A DNA stretch of 64,000 nucleotides, from the NCBI GenBank assembly GCA_965237625.1, contig CBDEGD010000023.1:62001-126000 (forward strand). Reading direction: 5' to 3'. Of this stretch, positions 26,854-36,731 are shown piece by piece; position 1 is the stretch's first letter, and each line of letters starts with the position of its first letter. This stretch comes from JABDIP01 sp965237625. GTDB taxonomy: Bacteria > Pseudomonadota > Alphaproteobacteria > DSM-16000 > Inquilinaceae. Under the pieces are notes generated by a model that saw nothing but the letters and a program-made list of their open reading frames with translations, had not been told where the DNA came from and ran no database searches. Made by a program: the position numbers and the translations under genes.

Positions 26854-28653
26854 ATGGCCGGCCCTGGGAAATACAAGAAATGGCAAAGCCTGCCCGCCAT
26901 GTTTGTCGATCAGGCCGGACAGTTCGGCGATCGGCCGCTGGCCTGGGCCAAGCGCGGCGGCGCGTTCCAACCGACGAGCTGGCGCGGTGTCGACCAGGAA
27001 ATGCGGCGGCTGGCGAATGGCCTCAGAGCCGTGGGCATGGAGGATGGCGACCGGATTGTCCTGATCTCCGAGAACCGGCCGAAATGGCTGATCGCCGATC
27101 TGGCGATCATGGCCGGCGGCGGCATCACCGTGCCGGCCTATACGACGAACACGGTGGACGATCATCGCCACATCCTGACCGATAGCGGGGCCAAGGGCGC
27201 GATCGTCTCCAAACAGGCGCTGTTTCGCAAACTATGGCCGGCTGCGTTGCAGGCGCCGGATCTGAAATTCGTGATCGCCGTGGATGCGGTGGAGGACCTG
27301 CACAATCCGGATGTGGAACTGTATTCCTGGGACGATGTGCAGGCTCGCGGGGATGCGGCGGAGGACGATGTCGACGCCCGTATTGCGGCCATGCGCCGTA
27401 TCGATACCGCCTGCCTGATCTACACCAGCGGTACCGGGGGCAGGCCGCGCGGTGTGATGCAGACCCATGGCGGCATCATGGCCAATTGCCTGGGTGCCCA
27501 TCATCTGCTCGCCAAGTTCGGGCTGGAGGACGACGTGTTCCTGTCCTTCCTGCCGCTGTCCCATTCCTACGAACACTCCGCCGGCCAGTTTTTCCCGATC
27601 TCGGTCGGGGCGCAGATCTACTACGCCGAGAACGCCGATGCGCTGATGCGCAATCTGGGCGAGGTGAAGCCGACGATCATGACCTCGGTGCCCCGGCTCT
27701 ACGAAGTCATGCATCGGCGCATCTGCCGCGATGTGGAGCGCAGCGGCGGCATGGCGGCTTGGTGGCTGGACAAGGCTGTCTCGCTCGGCCGGGAGAAGTA
27801 CGAGCGCGGACGGCTGGGTTTGGTCCACGCCGTTCAGGACTGGTTCGCCGAGCGGCTGGTCCGGCGGAAAATGAAGGCCCGCTTCGGTGGCCGGCTGAAA
27901 GCAATGGTGTCCGGCGGCGCGCCGCTGAACGCGGAAATCGGGATTTTCTTCCACGCCCTTGGCCTCACCATTCTTCAGGGCTACGGCCAGACCGAAGCCT
28001 CACCGGTGATCTCCTGCAACATGCCCGGCCGCATTAAGGTCCATACGGTCGGCCCGCCGCTGGAGGAGGTCGAAATCCGCATCGCCGAGGATGGCGAGAT
28101 CCTGGTGCGCGGAGAACTCGTCATGAAGGGCTATTGGAATCACGAGGAGGCGACGGCGGCAGCGCTGCGCGACGGCTGGCTGCACACCGGCGATATCGGC
28201 CGGATCGACGAGGATGGCGCGATCCTGATCACCGATCGCAAGAAGGATATCATCGTCAACTCCGGCGGCGACAACCTGTCCCCGCAGCGGGTCGAGGGTT
28301 TTCTGACCCTGCAGCCCGAGATCGGCCAGGCCATGGTTGCTGGCGATCGCCGCCCTTATTTGGTCGGTGTCGTCGTGCCCGATGCCGAATTCACCGCGAG
28401 CTGGGCGAAGACTCATGGCAAGCCGGCGAAGATGGGCGAACTTTCGGACGACCCCGAGTTCCTTAAGGCGATTGGCGAGTCCGTCGACCGGGTGAACAAA
28501 TCCCTGTCGCCGATCGAGCGGGTGCGCCGGTTCATCATCGCGCCGGAGCCGTTCGGCGTCGATAACGGCCAGATGACCCCGACCATGAAGATCAAGCGTG
28601 CGCCGATCTGGCAGGTCTATGGCGGCTCCATGGAGGCGCTCTACGGCGACTGA
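26854..28653 (+). CDS. Long-chain acyl-CoA synthetase (AMP-forming)
   Basis: 599 residues. It activates a carboxylic acid to acyl-AMP and then acyl-CoA. Motifs: the AMP-binding loop YTSGTGGRPRGVMQTHGG near 190 (Gly for Thr in the usual SGTTG), the adenine contact GYGQTEASPVISCN, GWLHTGDIGRIDEDGAI, and the hinge DRKKDIIVNSGGDNLSPQRVE. The last Lys of the family is in PTMKIKRAPIW. It is monocistronic and divergent from the ABC genes. Chain-length preference is unknown. Confidence 0.9.
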   Translation: MAGPGKYKKWQSLPAMFVDQAGQFGDRPLAWAKRGGAFQPTSWRGVDQEMRRLANGLRAVGMEDGDRIVLISENRPKWLIADLAIMAGGGITVPAYTTNTVDDHRHILTDSGAKGAIVSKQALFRKLWPAALQAPDLKFVIAVDAVEDLHNPDVELYSWDDVQARGDAAEDDVDARIAAMRRIDTACLIYTSGTGGRPRGVMQTHGGIMANCLGAHHLLAKFGLEDDVFLSFLPLSHSYEHSAGQFFPISVGAQIYYAENADALMRNLGEVKPTIMTSVPRLYEVMHRRICRDVERSGGMAAWWLDKAVSLGREKYERGRLGLVHAVQDWFAERLVRRKMKARFGGRLKAMVSGGAPLNAEIGIFFHALGLTILQGYGQTEASPVISCNMPGRIKVHTVGPPLEEVEIRIAEDGEILVRGELVMKGYWNHEEATAAALRDGWLHTGDIGRIDEDGAILITDRKKDIIVNSGGDNLSPQRVEGFLTLQPEIGQAMVAGDRRPYLVGVVVPDAEFTASWAKTHGKPAKMGELSDDPEFLKAIGESVDRVNKSLSPIERVRRFIIAPEPFGVDNGQMTPTMKIKRAPIWQVYGGSMEALYGD

Positions 28654-28727
28654 GCCGTATTGTCACAAGAGCGGTCCGAAAGGCCCGGCCGCCCGGATTA
28701 ACCGGTAATGTCGTCCGGGCCGGCGTT

Positions 28728-28860
28728 CCCCCTCACCCTCCCAACGCTTCGCCGCGGTCCCTCCCTCTCCCCAAAGAGAGGGGGTACCGTGGCGGCCTTG
28801 AAATCCCCTCTCCTTGGGGAGAGGGGGGACCCGACGCGAAGCGTTGGGAGGGTGAGGGGG
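28728..28860. repeat. Palindromic intergenic repeat, copy B
   Basis: Arms CCCCCTCACCCTCCCAACGC and GCGTTGGGAGGGTGAGGGGG are perfect inverses. Inner CCCTCTCC..GGAGAGGG arms match copy A. It lies between the acyl-CoA synthetase and the convergent GNAT gene, and may end both transcripts. Confidence 0.9.
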
Positions 28861-28926
28861 ACGCGCCGTATTCTCCATCGGGCGCCGACGCCGGTCACCG
28901 CGCGCCCATCCTGTGATGCGGAAGGA

Positions 28927-29400
28927 CTAGAGAAGGTCGGCGTCGGTAATCGACCGGACAAACCGGAAATGCGGGCCCGTTCCCGGTGTCTCGAATTCCT
29001 CGCCGACCGCTTCGAACCCGTGGCGCCGGTAAAACGGCACCGCGCCTGTACGGCCATTGCACCAGACCAAAAGCCCACCCTGACGCGCGATCAGTGCCAC
29101 ACCCCGGTCCAGCAGCTGGCCGCCGAGGCCCTGCCCTCGGCATTCCGGAACCGTGACCATGCCGCGCAGCCGAAAGACTCCCTCCGCGATGCCGTCCTCT
29201 TGCGGATCGGGCAGGAAGGAACCGACCGATACCAAACGGCCGCCGAGAAATGCGCCGAGGTGGATCGATTCAGAGTCGTGATCTTGGGGATAACGCGATT
29301 CAGCGGGTGGCAGCGACCGCCGTAGAATGCCAAAGCGCAGCGGGAATGCCTCATCTGCCGTGATGCAGCGGAGTGTTGTCGAGAGTGCTCCGCCCGTCAC
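28927..29400 (-). CDS. GNAT-family N-acetyltransferase
   Basis: 157 residues. The acetyl-CoA-binding motif is VPECRGQGLGGQLLDRG (about residues 93-109; R/Q-x-x-G-x-G/A pattern). The family end motif VPFYRRHGFEAVGEEF follows, with ETPGTGPHFRFV as in putative aminoalkylphosphonate or small-amine acetyltransferases. The GTG start at 29400 overlaps the stop of the upstream gene (GTGA), indicating coupling. The substrate is unknown. Confidence 0.85.
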   Translation of the reverse strand: MTGGALSTTLRCITADEAFPLRFGILRRSLPPAESRYPQDHDSESIHLGAFLGGRLVSVGSFLPDPQEDGIAEGVFRLRGMVTVPECRGQGLGGQLLDRGVALIARQGGLLVWCNGRTGAVPFYRRHGFEAVGEEFETPGTGPHFRFVRSITDADLL

Positions 29401-29819
29401 GCCGCGCGGCGACGCTGCGTTTCCGGCACCGGTCCGCCTATCGTCTGTCCGCTGGAGATGTCGAACGAAACCGGCACCGGCCGGCCACCGGAAAATCGGT
29501 AGGCGAGGAAACAGACGGCGCCGAAGGGAAAGGTGATCAGCAAAAGAAATCCGGTCCGCCATGGCCGCGACGGCCATTTGAAGGTCAGAACTTTGCCGTC
29601 CCGTCCCTCAAGGACCATGCCGATTCGGGTGAAGATCTCGCAGACCTTCACCGCGATGCCATCGACGGCGAGCCCCCGCCACTGGGTTGCCTTGGCCGCC
29701 GCCGCCTGCGCGCGTCGGATCACCACCATCCGTTTCCGGTGGGTCCGCACGCCGACGATCACGCCAGCAATGGCAAGGATCGTAAACAGAACAGCCACAT
29801 AACCCAGCAGCCAAGCCAT
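29397..29819 (-). CDS. Small membrane protein of unknown function
   Basis: 140 residues with two likely membrane helices: residues about 5-24 (GYVAVLFTILAIAGVIVGVR) and about 91-108 (TGFLLLITFPFGAVCFLAY). The loop between them is basic with a VKVCEIFTRIGMVLEG segment. I do not recognise a family. Its stop overlaps the GNAT start by four bases. Confidence 0.6.
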   Translation of the reverse strand: MAWLLGYVAVLFTILAIAGVIVGVRTHRKRMVVIRRAQAAAAKATQWRGLAVDGIAVKVCEIFTRIGMVLEGRDGKVLTFKWPSRPWRTGFLLLITFPFGAVCFLAYRFSGGRPVPVSFDISSGQTIGGPVPETQRRRAA

Positions 29820-29821
29820 CT

Positions 29822-29989
29822 TCAGCGCCCCCCGCCAATGGGCATGACGCGTTTCTTCAGCGACCCGAGAAAGGATGCCGGCAACAATGGCTGCTGGGGG
29901 CGATCACGCCGCTTCACGCGATCCAACATGTCTTGTGGATATCGGAATCCAATGATGATGTGCCAAGATATTATCGTATTCTTCGACAT
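29822..29989 (-). CDS. Possible small ORF upstream of the membrane-protein gene
   Basis: A 55-codon frame starting MSKNTIISWHIIIGFRYP and ending KKRVMPIGGGR stops two bases before the next ATG, a spacing often seen in operons. The sequence is basic with no known motif and no clear ribosome site. It could be only a chance frame in the 283-bp gap before the FosA-like gene. Confidence 0.25.
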   Translation of the reverse strand: MSKNTIISWHIIIGFRYPQDMLDRVKRRDRPQQPLLPASFLGSLKKRVMPIGGGR

Positions 29990-30102
29990 CCAGGGAATAA
30001 ATCCGCGAGGCGACCACGGCGGCGCCGAACCGTCAAACCAGCGCAATTCTGGCCCACACCTGGACCCCTCGCAACTGCTATTTCGCCGAGAAATGGGGCA
30101 TC

Positions 30103-30498
30103 ATGATGATCCGCGGCTTGAATCATCTCACCCTGGCTGTTTGCGATATGGAACGCGCGGTGGCCTTCTATCGCGATGTGCTGGGTTTCCAGGTCGCGAA
30201 AACCTGGCCGGACGACGCCCATCTGACCGCCGGCCCGCTATGGCTTTGCCTGTCCCGCGATCCGGCCACCCGCGTCGAGCCGACTCCGGACTATACCCAT
30301 GTGGCGTTCGATATCGCCGCGGAGGACTTTGAAACCGGCGCCGAACGTGTCCGCGATTCCGGCGCGACAATATGGAAAGACAATCGAAGCGAGGGCGATT
30401 CGGTCTATTTCCCAGACCCGGACGGCCGCAAGCTCGAATTGCATGTCGGGTCGTTGCGCAGCCGACTTGCCGATATGGCAGCCCGGTCGTCCGGTTGA
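30103..30498 (+). CDS. FosA-like vicinal-oxygen-chelate enzyme
   Basis: 131 residues. It matches the FosA glutathione transferase that inactivates fosfomycin: GLNHLTLAV with metal His8, WLCLSRD, DYTHVAFDIA with the second metal His, and WKDNRSEGDSVYF, the potassium and phosphonate-binding loop. LELHVG carries the metal Glu, and LRSRLADM the conserved Arg. These residues are all preserved relative to remembered FosA sequences. Activity is inferred. A tandem ATG ATG gives two possible starts. It is a single gene without mobile sequences around it. Confidence 0.82.
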   Translation: MMIRGLNHLTLAVCDMERAVAFYRDVLGFQVAKTWPDDAHLTAGPLWLCLSRDPATRVEPTPDYTHVAFDIAAEDFETGAERVRDSGATIWKDNRSEGDSVYFPDPDGRKLELHVGSLRSRLADMAARSSG

Positions 30499-30677
30499 CC
30501 TTGGATTCCTGCGCACCCATGATGGCTGCTGCAATTTTCCATAATCCGAACCGACGAGTACGATCCTTCGTTGCGTATTTCCCCGTTTACGCTTCGTTGA
30601 ATTGGCAAATGGGTCAACATGGGTTAACTTGTTTGGGATAATTTCGCTGTGATATTCCGCAGACCAGGGAGTTTGAA

Positions 30678-33600
30678 ATGACGCTGGCGGCGGTCTCGCT
30701 CGATGATAAATATGCTTTGGAATCGGGCCGTGTATACCTGACCGGGACCCAGGCTCTGGTGCGGCTGGCGCTGATGCAGCGCCGGCGTGACGAGCAGGCC
30801 GGGCTGAACACGGCGGCCTTCATCTCCGGATATCGCGGTTCGCCGCTCGGCGCATTCGACTTGGCGCTGTGGCGCGCCCGCAAATTCCTCTCCGACAGCC
30901 ATATCCATTTCCAGCCCGGGGTGAACGAGGATCTCGGCGCCACGGCCGTATGGGGCAGCCAGCAGGCAGGCCTGTGGCCGGACGCCAAACATGACGGCGT
31001 CTTCGCCATCTGGTACGGCAAGGGGCCCGGGGTGGACCGTTCCGGCGACGTCTTCAAGCATGGCAATTTCGCCGGCAGTTCCCGGCATGGGGGCGTGCTT
31101 GCCCTTGCCGGCGACGATCATGCCTGCAAGAGCTCGACAGTGCCGCACCAATCCGAGCACGCTTTCGCGGCGGCGATGATGCCGGTGCTGAACCCGTCCA
31201 ATGTGCAGGAGATTCTCGATCTTGGCCTGTATGGCTGGGCGATGAGCCGGTTCTCCGGCTGCTGGGTCGGCTTCAAGACCATTGCGGAAACCGTCGACAG
31301 CTCAGCTTCTGTCTATGTCGACCCGCATCGCATCGAGATCGCCCTGCCGGAAGATTTCGACATGCCCGAGGGCGGGCTGAACATCCGATGGCCGGACCCG
31401 CCGATGGTCCAGGAACATCGGCTGATGCAGGACAAGATGTATGCGGCGCTGGCCTTCTGCCGCGCCAACCGGCTGGACCGGGTGATTTATGACGCGCCAA
31501 AGCACCGCTTCGGCATCGTCACCGTCGGCAAATCCTATCTGGACGTCCGCCAGGCCCTGCAGGAGTTGGGCATCGACGAGACGCTGGCGCGGGAGATCGG
31601 CCTGGCGATCTACAAGGTCGCCATGCCCTGGCCGCTGGAACCGGAGGGCGTGCGCGCCTTCGCCGAGGGGCTGGACGAGCTGATCGTGGTGGAGGAGAAG
31701 CGCGCCCTCATCGAAAACCAGCTCAAGGAGCAGCTCTACAACTGGCAGGCCGACAAGCGCCCGGTTGTGGTCGGCAAGTTCGATGAGGAGCGCAACTGGA
31801 TCCTGCCATCGACCGGCGAGCTGAGCCCGGCGCAGATCGCCGTCGTCATCGGCCGGCGCCTGCTGAAGCGTATGGAGCATGCCGGCATCTCGGAACGGGT
31901 CGCTTTCCTGGAGGAGAAAGAGCGCCAGAAGATCGCCATGCTTCCGGCGATGCAGCGCACCCCCTATTTCTGCTCCGGCTGTCCGCACAATACTTCGACC
32001 CGGGTTCCAGACGGCAGCCGGGCGCTGGCCGGTATCGGCTGCCACTACATGGCGACCTGGATGGACCGGAGCACGGAGACCTTCAGCCAGATGGGCGGCG
32101 AAGGCGCCGCTTGGATCGGCCAGGCGCCGTTCACCGAGACCAAACACGTCTTCGCCAATCTGGGCGACGGCACCTATTTTCATTCCGGCCTGCTGGCAAT
32201 CCGGGCCGCGGTCGCCGCTGGCGTGAACATCACCTACAAGATCCTCTACAACGACGCGGTGGCCATGACCGGTGGCCAGCCCATGGACGGGCCACTGGAC
32301 GTGCCGATGATTGCCCGTCAGGTGGCCGCCGAGGGCGTGAAAAAGATTGTCGTCGTCAGCGACGAGCCGGAGAAATACAGCGGCGAAACGGGGCTGCCGC
32401 CAGACACGCCGATCGAACACCGCGACGAGTTGGACCTTGTCCAGCGCAATCTGCGCGAGGTTTCCGGCACCACGGTCCTGATTTATGACCAGACCTGTGC
32501 CGCCGAGAAGCGCCGGCGGCGCAAACGCGGCACGATGATCGACCCGTCCAAACGGGTGTTCATCAACGAGCTGGTCTGCGAGGGCTGCGGCGATTGTTCG
32601 GTGCAGTCGAACTGCCTGAGCGTCGTGCCGGCCGAAACCGAGTTCGGCCGCAAGCGGGCGATCGACCAGTCGAGCTGCAACAAGGATTTCTCCTGCGTGA
32701 AGGGCTTCTGCCCCAGCTTCGTGACCATCGAAGGCGGCGAGCTGCGCAAGCCCGATAAGCCGGACGCCGCCGCCCAGAGCGCCGACAACGCCCGCTTCGG
32801 CGCCCTGCCGGAGCCGGAACTGCCGGCGCTTGATACACCCTACGGCGTGCTTGTGACCGGGATCGGCGGGACCGGCGTCGTCACCATCGGGGCACTGGTC
32901 GGCATGGCCGCGCATCTGGAGGGCAAGGGCTGCTCGGTGCTCGATCAGGCCGGGCTGGCGCAGAAGGGCGGCGCGGTGGTGACCCATCTGCGCATCGCCA
33001 GGACACCGGAATCGATCAACGCGGTCCGTATCGCGGCCGGAGGGGCCGATCTGGTGCTCGGTTGCGATCTGGTGGTCGCCGGCGGGACCGAGACCCTGCC
33101 GAAGATGCGGCCGGGCGTGACCCGCGCCGTCATCAACACCCAGCAGACCATGACCAGCGATTTCACCAACAATCCGGACCTGCCCTTCCAGCGTGACGCG
33201 CTGCTGGACGCGATCCGCGAGACCGCCGGTGATCCGGAGCTCGTCGAGACGGTAGACGCCACCCGCATTGCCACGACCCTGATGGGCGACAGCATCGCCA
33301 CCAATCTGTTCGTGCTCGGCTATGCCTATCAGCGCGGGCTGATCCCTGTCTCCGCGGAATCCATTGAGGAGGCAGTGGCGCTGAACGGCGTGGCCATCGA
33401 GATGAACCGACAGGCTTTCCTGTGGGGCCGTCGTGCCGCGTACGATCCGGAGGCGGTGGCGGCATTGCTGGCCGAGCGCGCCACTCCGGAGCCGGCGGGG
33501 CACACCCTCTCGCAAACGCTGGACGAGTTGATCGACCGCCGCACCGCCTTCCTGACCGATTACCAGAACACCGCTTATGCGGTGCGATACCGTGACTTGG

Positions 33601-34187
33601 TGGAATCGGCCCGCCAAGCCGAAGAATCTGTGACCGGCTCATCGCCCGCGCTCGACGGTTCATTGACCGAGGCGGTCGCTCGTTACGGCTTCAAACTTAT
33701 GGCCTACAAGGACGAATACGAGGTTGCCCGCCTCTATACAGACCAGGCATTTCATCGGCAGGTCGCGGATCGGTTCACCGGCGACTTCAAGCTGCGTTTC
33801 CATCTGGCGCCGCCGCTATTGGCCAAGCCCGACCCGGTCACCGGGCATCCGCGCAAGGTCACCTACGGCACTTGGATGCGCACGGCCTTCCGCATCCTGG
33901 CGCGACTGAAGGGTCTGCGCGGTACACCGCTGGACATCTTCAGCCGCACCGCCGAACGGCGGACGGAACGGCGGCTCATCGCGGAATATTTTACCACCGT
34001 GGAAGAACTCGTCGCCGGGCTGACGGTCGAAAACCGGGAGATCGCGGCGGCGATAGCCTCGATTCCAGAGCACATCCGCGGCTACGGGCACATCAAGGAA
34101 GCGTCGGTCGCCACGGCTGAAGCCCGGGCGGCCGCGTTGATGACGGCATACCGAAGCGCACCGGTCCAGCAGGAAGCTGCCGAATAG
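30678..34187 (+). CDS. Indolepyruvate ferredoxin oxidoreductase, fused alpha-beta type
   Basis: 1169 residues. It oxidatively decarboxylates aryl (or branched) 2-oxoacids to acyl-CoA with ferredoxin. The N-terminal pyrimidine-binding domain has FISGYRGSPLGAFD. The thiamine-PP domain shows CSGCPHN (about 432) and GGEGAAWIG, with GDGTYFHSG and KILYNDAVAMTGGQ. Iron-sulfur cysteines follow at about 633-680 (CEGCGDC, CNKDFSCVKGFCPSF). The gamma domain starts VTGIGGTGVVTIGALVGMAA. All three domains are in one chain, the bacterial form. No ferredoxin gene adjoins it. Confidence 0.94.
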   Translation: MTLAAVSLDDKYALESGRVYLTGTQALVRLALMQRRRDEQAGLNTAAFISGYRGSPLGAFDLALWRARKFLSDSHIHFQPGVNEDLGATAVWGSQQAGLWPDAKHDGVFAIWYGKGPGVDRSGDVFKHGNFAGSSRHGGVLALAGDDHACKSSTVPHQSEHAFAAAMMPVLNPSNVQEILDLGLYGWAMSRFSGCWVGFKTIAETVDSSASVYVDPHRIEIALPEDFDMPEGGLNIRWPDPPMVQEHRLMQDKMYAALAFCRANRLDRVIYDAPKHRFGIVTVGKSYLDVRQALQELGIDETLAREIGLAIYKVAMPWPLEPEGVRAFAEGLDELIVVEEKRALIENQLKEQLYNWQADKRPVVVGKFDEERNWILPSTGELSPAQIAVVIGRRLLKRMEHAGISERVAFLEEKERQKIAMLPAMQRTPYFCSGCPHNTSTRVPDGSRALAGIGCHYMATWMDRSTETFSQMGGEGAAWIGQAPFTETKHVFANLGDGTYFHSGLLAIRAAVAAGVNITYKILYNDAVAMTGGQPMDGPLDVPMIARQVAAEGVKKIVVVSDEPEKYSGETGLPPDTPIEHRDELDLVQRNLREVSGTTVLIYDQTCAAEKRRRRKRGTMIDPSKRVFINELVCEGCGDCSVQSNCLSVVPAETEFGRKRAIDQSSCNKDFSCVKGFCPSFVTIEGGELRKPDKPDAAAQSADNARFGALPEPELPALDTPYGVLVTGIGGTGVVTIGALVGMAAHLEGKGCSVLDQAGLAQKGGAVVTHLRIARTPESINAVRIAAGGADLVLGCDLVVAGGTETLPKMRPGVTRAVINTQQTMTSDFTNNPDLPFQRDALLDAIRETAGDPELVETVDATRIATTLMGDSIATNLFVLGYAYQRGLIPVSAESIEEAVALNGVAIEMNRQAFLWGRRAAYDPEAVAALLAERATPEPAGHTLSQTLDELIDRRTAFLTDYQNTAYAVRYRDLVESARQAEESVTGSSPALDGSLTEAVARYGFKLMAYKDEYEVARLYTDQAFHRQVADRFTGDFKLRFHLAPPLLAKPDPVTGHPRKVTYGTWMRTAFRILARLKGLRGTPLDIFSRTAERRTERRLIAEYFTTVEELVAGLTVENREIAAAIASIPEHIRGYGHIKEASVATAEARAAALMTAYRSAPVQQEAAE

Positions 34188-34661
34188 CAGCCGTCACCGC
34201 TTAGAGCATTTTCCTTTCAGACGGCACTACGGCACCGGCCCGCGTGAGCGGATAGTGCTCTAACCGGCATATCACCGCCGCAAAAACACTAACGGCGGCC
34301 CGAGGGCCACCGCTGTGCTCTGATCTTCCTGGCATGGAAGGACCGAAAACGCTTCGGAAATCTGCGCCCACCCCCAGCTTTCTCGTCGAAAACCGGATGC
34401 CGCTATAACCGTTCCCAACAGTCGGGCTGAGGGTGGGCGTCGCCCTCCCCGCGAAGGGAGAGCTACCGTCCGTGGCCGAAGAAATGGCCGCGTTCAAAAC
34501 CTGAGGATAGTGATACCCACGGCAGGTAGACATTGGTGTGTTAAAGGTGTGACACAGAGTGGACGCGACAAAAATTTCAACAAAATCAATGTTTTGTGGT
34601 TAAATCGCGAAACCCGAGAAAGCTGCGGAAGAGCCCGGCCGTTGCCTGGAAATCAGGCCGG
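34188..34661. other. Convergent 474-bp intergenic region without a gene
   Basis: The gap lies between the ends of the oxidoreductase and the RACo-like gene. It contains a short inverted-repeat element at 34201-34263 and an AT-rich stretch near 34568-34610 (CAAAAATTTCAACAAAATC and neighbours), which stands out from the GC-rich background. I see no protein frame with family support and no recognisable RNA. Confidence 0.6.
34201..34263. repeat. Possible short inverted-repeat element (TTAGAGCA ends)
   Basis: TTAGAGCA at 34201-34208 is the exact inverse of TGCTCTAA at 34256-34263. Similar TAGAGCATTTTCC-type elements are common between genes in Alphaproteobacteria. The internal sequence pairs poorly and only one copy is seen here. 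Confidence 0.4.
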
Positions 34662-36725
34662 TCAGCCTGCTGTTGTCTTCGCGGCGGCGCGGCGATTTCT
34701 CCGACGCCGTGAGATGTCGCCACGCGACGCGGCGGAAGATGTCGGTTTCGGCAAAGTGACGGCGCGCGCCAGATTGGGAAATGCCGCGGTCTTGTGCGGA
34801 ATCGCCATCGCGTCCACGAAGAATTCCTGAAAACGCGGCTCGACCGCGGTCTCCACCTTCTCGACCTGACGCACCACGGATTCGATCTCGGTCCGGGCGT
34901 CGGCGTTCAGCAGGGCGATGCGGGCCCCCGTTCCCGCTGCGTTGCCGGCGCCGGTCACATTTTCCAGATCGCAATCGGGAATCAGGCCCAGCACCATCGC
35001 GTATTTGACATCGATGTGGCTGCCGAAGGCGCCGGCCAGGGTGATGCGGTCGACCGCCGTCACCTCCAGACGCTCCATCAGCAGTTTGACGCCGGCATAC
35101 AACGCTGCCTTGGCAAGCTGGATTGCCCGGATGTCGTTCTGGGTCACCTTGATTTCCGACACATCGGCACTGCCGGCGCGTAATACGTAGGAGAACGTCC
35201 GGCCGTCTGCGATCAGGCGGCCGGTCTTGGCCGACATGGTGCCGTCGATCACCCCATCGGTCGTCAAGACGCCGGCCAGGAACATCTCCGCCACCGCCTC
35301 GATGATGCCGGAGCCGCAGATGCCGGTGACCCCGGTCGCGGCCACCGCCCGGCCGAACCCGGGATCGTCGGACCACAACGGACAGCCGATTACGCGGAAC
35401 TTCGGCTCCAGCGTCTCTGGATCGATGCGCACGCGCGAGATGGCGCCCGGCGCCGCGCGCTGGCCGCTTTCGATCTGGGCGCCCTCGAAGGCCGGGCCGG
35501 TCGGGCTGGAACAGGCGAGCAGGCGATGCTGATTGCCCAGCACGATCTCCGCATTGGTGCCGATATCGACCACCAGCCGCATCTCATCGGTGAGATGCGG
35601 CCCCTCCGAGAGGATCACCGCCGCCGTATCGGCGCCCACATGGCCGGCGATGCAGGGCAGGACATAAACCCGGGCGTTGGGATTGATGTGGAGATCGATT
35701 TCGCCGGCCCAGAGATTGATCGCCTGATCGGTCGCCAGGGCGAATGGCGCGCCGCCCAGTTCGGTCGGATCGATGCCCAGCAGCAGGTGATGCATGATCG
35801 GGTTGCCGACGATGGTCACCTCGAGAATGTCCTCGATGGCAATTCCGGCCTCCCCGGCGACATCGGCTGCCAGCCCGTTCAGGGCCTCGCGAACCACGTC
35901 GGTGAGTTCCAGATGGGACCCCGGCTGCATCATGATGTAGGAGACCCGGCTCATCAGGTCTTCGCCGAAGCGGATTTGTGGGTTCATCACGCCACCGGCC
36001 GCCAGCACCTCGCCGGTCTCCAGATCGCATAGGTGGGCGGCGATGGTGGTCGACCCGACATCGAAGGCGATGCCATAGGCCTTGTCGCGGAATCCAGGCC
36101 AGATACACAGCGGCCGCTCGCCTTCGCGCACCGCCACCGTAGCGGTCCAGCCGCCCTCGCGCAGAGCCGTTTGGATCTGTTGCACCACGCGCAGATCGCA
36201 ACTCAGCCCGATGATGCCCCATTGGGTTTCCAGCGCCTGCTCCAGCCGGCGCAGGTCGCCGGACGGGTCGTGCATGTTCGGCTCGACGACCTCGACGTAG
36301 TGGAGCTTGACCTCCGGGACGATCTCGATATCGCGCAGCTCGGCGCGCTTGCGCACCACCTGCTTGTGGACCTGGCTCTCCGGCGGGACGTCGACCACCA
36401 GATCGCCCTGGATCAGGGATTGGCAGGTCAGGCGGCGTCCGGGCTTCAGCCCACGCTTGGCGACGTAATGCGCCTCGGCCTCATCGACCGGGGATACGTT
36501 GTCGGCGCCAGACACGATGCCATGCTTGGCGAAGCGGCCCTGGCCGATGGTGCACTGGCAGCGGCCGCAGAGCGACCTGCCGCCGCAAACGCTGTCCACA
36601 TCGACGCCCAGGGCGCGGGCCGCCTGTAGAATGGACTGGCCGTGCGGAAATCGACCGCGGCGGCCTGACGGCGTGAAGACGACCAGCGCGTCTTCGCCTT
36701 CCTTTTGGCGCCGCCAGTCGTTCAT
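34662..36725 (-). CDS. RACo-like corrinoid reductive activator (ferredoxin + ASKHA, DUF4445)
   Basis: 687 residues. These proteins use ATP and a low-potential electron to return inactive Co(II) corrinoid proteins to Co(I). The N-terminal [2Fe-2S] domain has SVCGGRSLCGRCQC. A linker follows, then the ASKHA ATPase domain: GIAFDVGSTTIAAHLCDLETG, MVDIGTNAEIVLG-type VDIGTNAEIVLG, and GICGSGIIEAVAEMF. It ends the methyl-transfer operon, 6 bases after the pterin methyltransferase gene. It probably serves the corrinoid protein encoded at 38851-39552. Confidence 0.9.
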   Translation of the reverse strand: MNDWRRQKEGEDALVVFTPSGRRGRFPHGQSILQAARALGVDVDSVCGGRSLCGRCQCTIGQGRFAKHGIVSGADNVSPVDEAEAHYVAKRGLKPGRRLTCQSLIQGDLVVDVPPESQVHKQVVRKRAELRDIEIVPEVKLHYVEVVEPNMHDPSGDLRRLEQALETQWGIIGLSCDLRVVQQIQTALREGGWTATVAVREGERPLCIWPGFRDKAYGIAFDVGSTTIAAHLCDLETGEVLAAGGVMNPQIRFGEDLMSRVSYIMMQPGSHLELTDVVREALNGLAADVAGEAGIAIEDILEVTIVGNPIMHHLLLGIDPTELGGAPFALATDQAINLWAGEIDLHINPNARVYVLPCIAGHVGADTAAVILSEGPHLTDEMRLVVDIGTNAEIVLGNQHRLLACSSPTGPAFEGAQIESGQRAAPGAISRVRIDPETLEPKFRVIGCPLWSDDPGFGRAVAATGVTGICGSGIIEAVAEMFLAGVLTTDGVIDGTMSAKTGRLIADGRTFSYVLRAGSADVSEIKVTQNDIRAIQLAKAALYAGVKLLMERLEVTAVDRITLAGAFGSHIDVKYAMVLGLIPDCDLENVTGAGNAAGTGARIALLNADARTEIESVVRQVEKVETAVEPRFQEFFVDAMAIPHKTAAFPNLARAVTLPKPTSSAASRGDISRRRRNRRAAAKTTAG

Positions 36726-36731
36726 GGCGCG

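Noticed and set aside
31302..33617. About 770-codon frame opposite the indolepyruvate oxidoreductase
   Set aside because: Shadow of a well-supported gene; no motif, ribosome site or domain.
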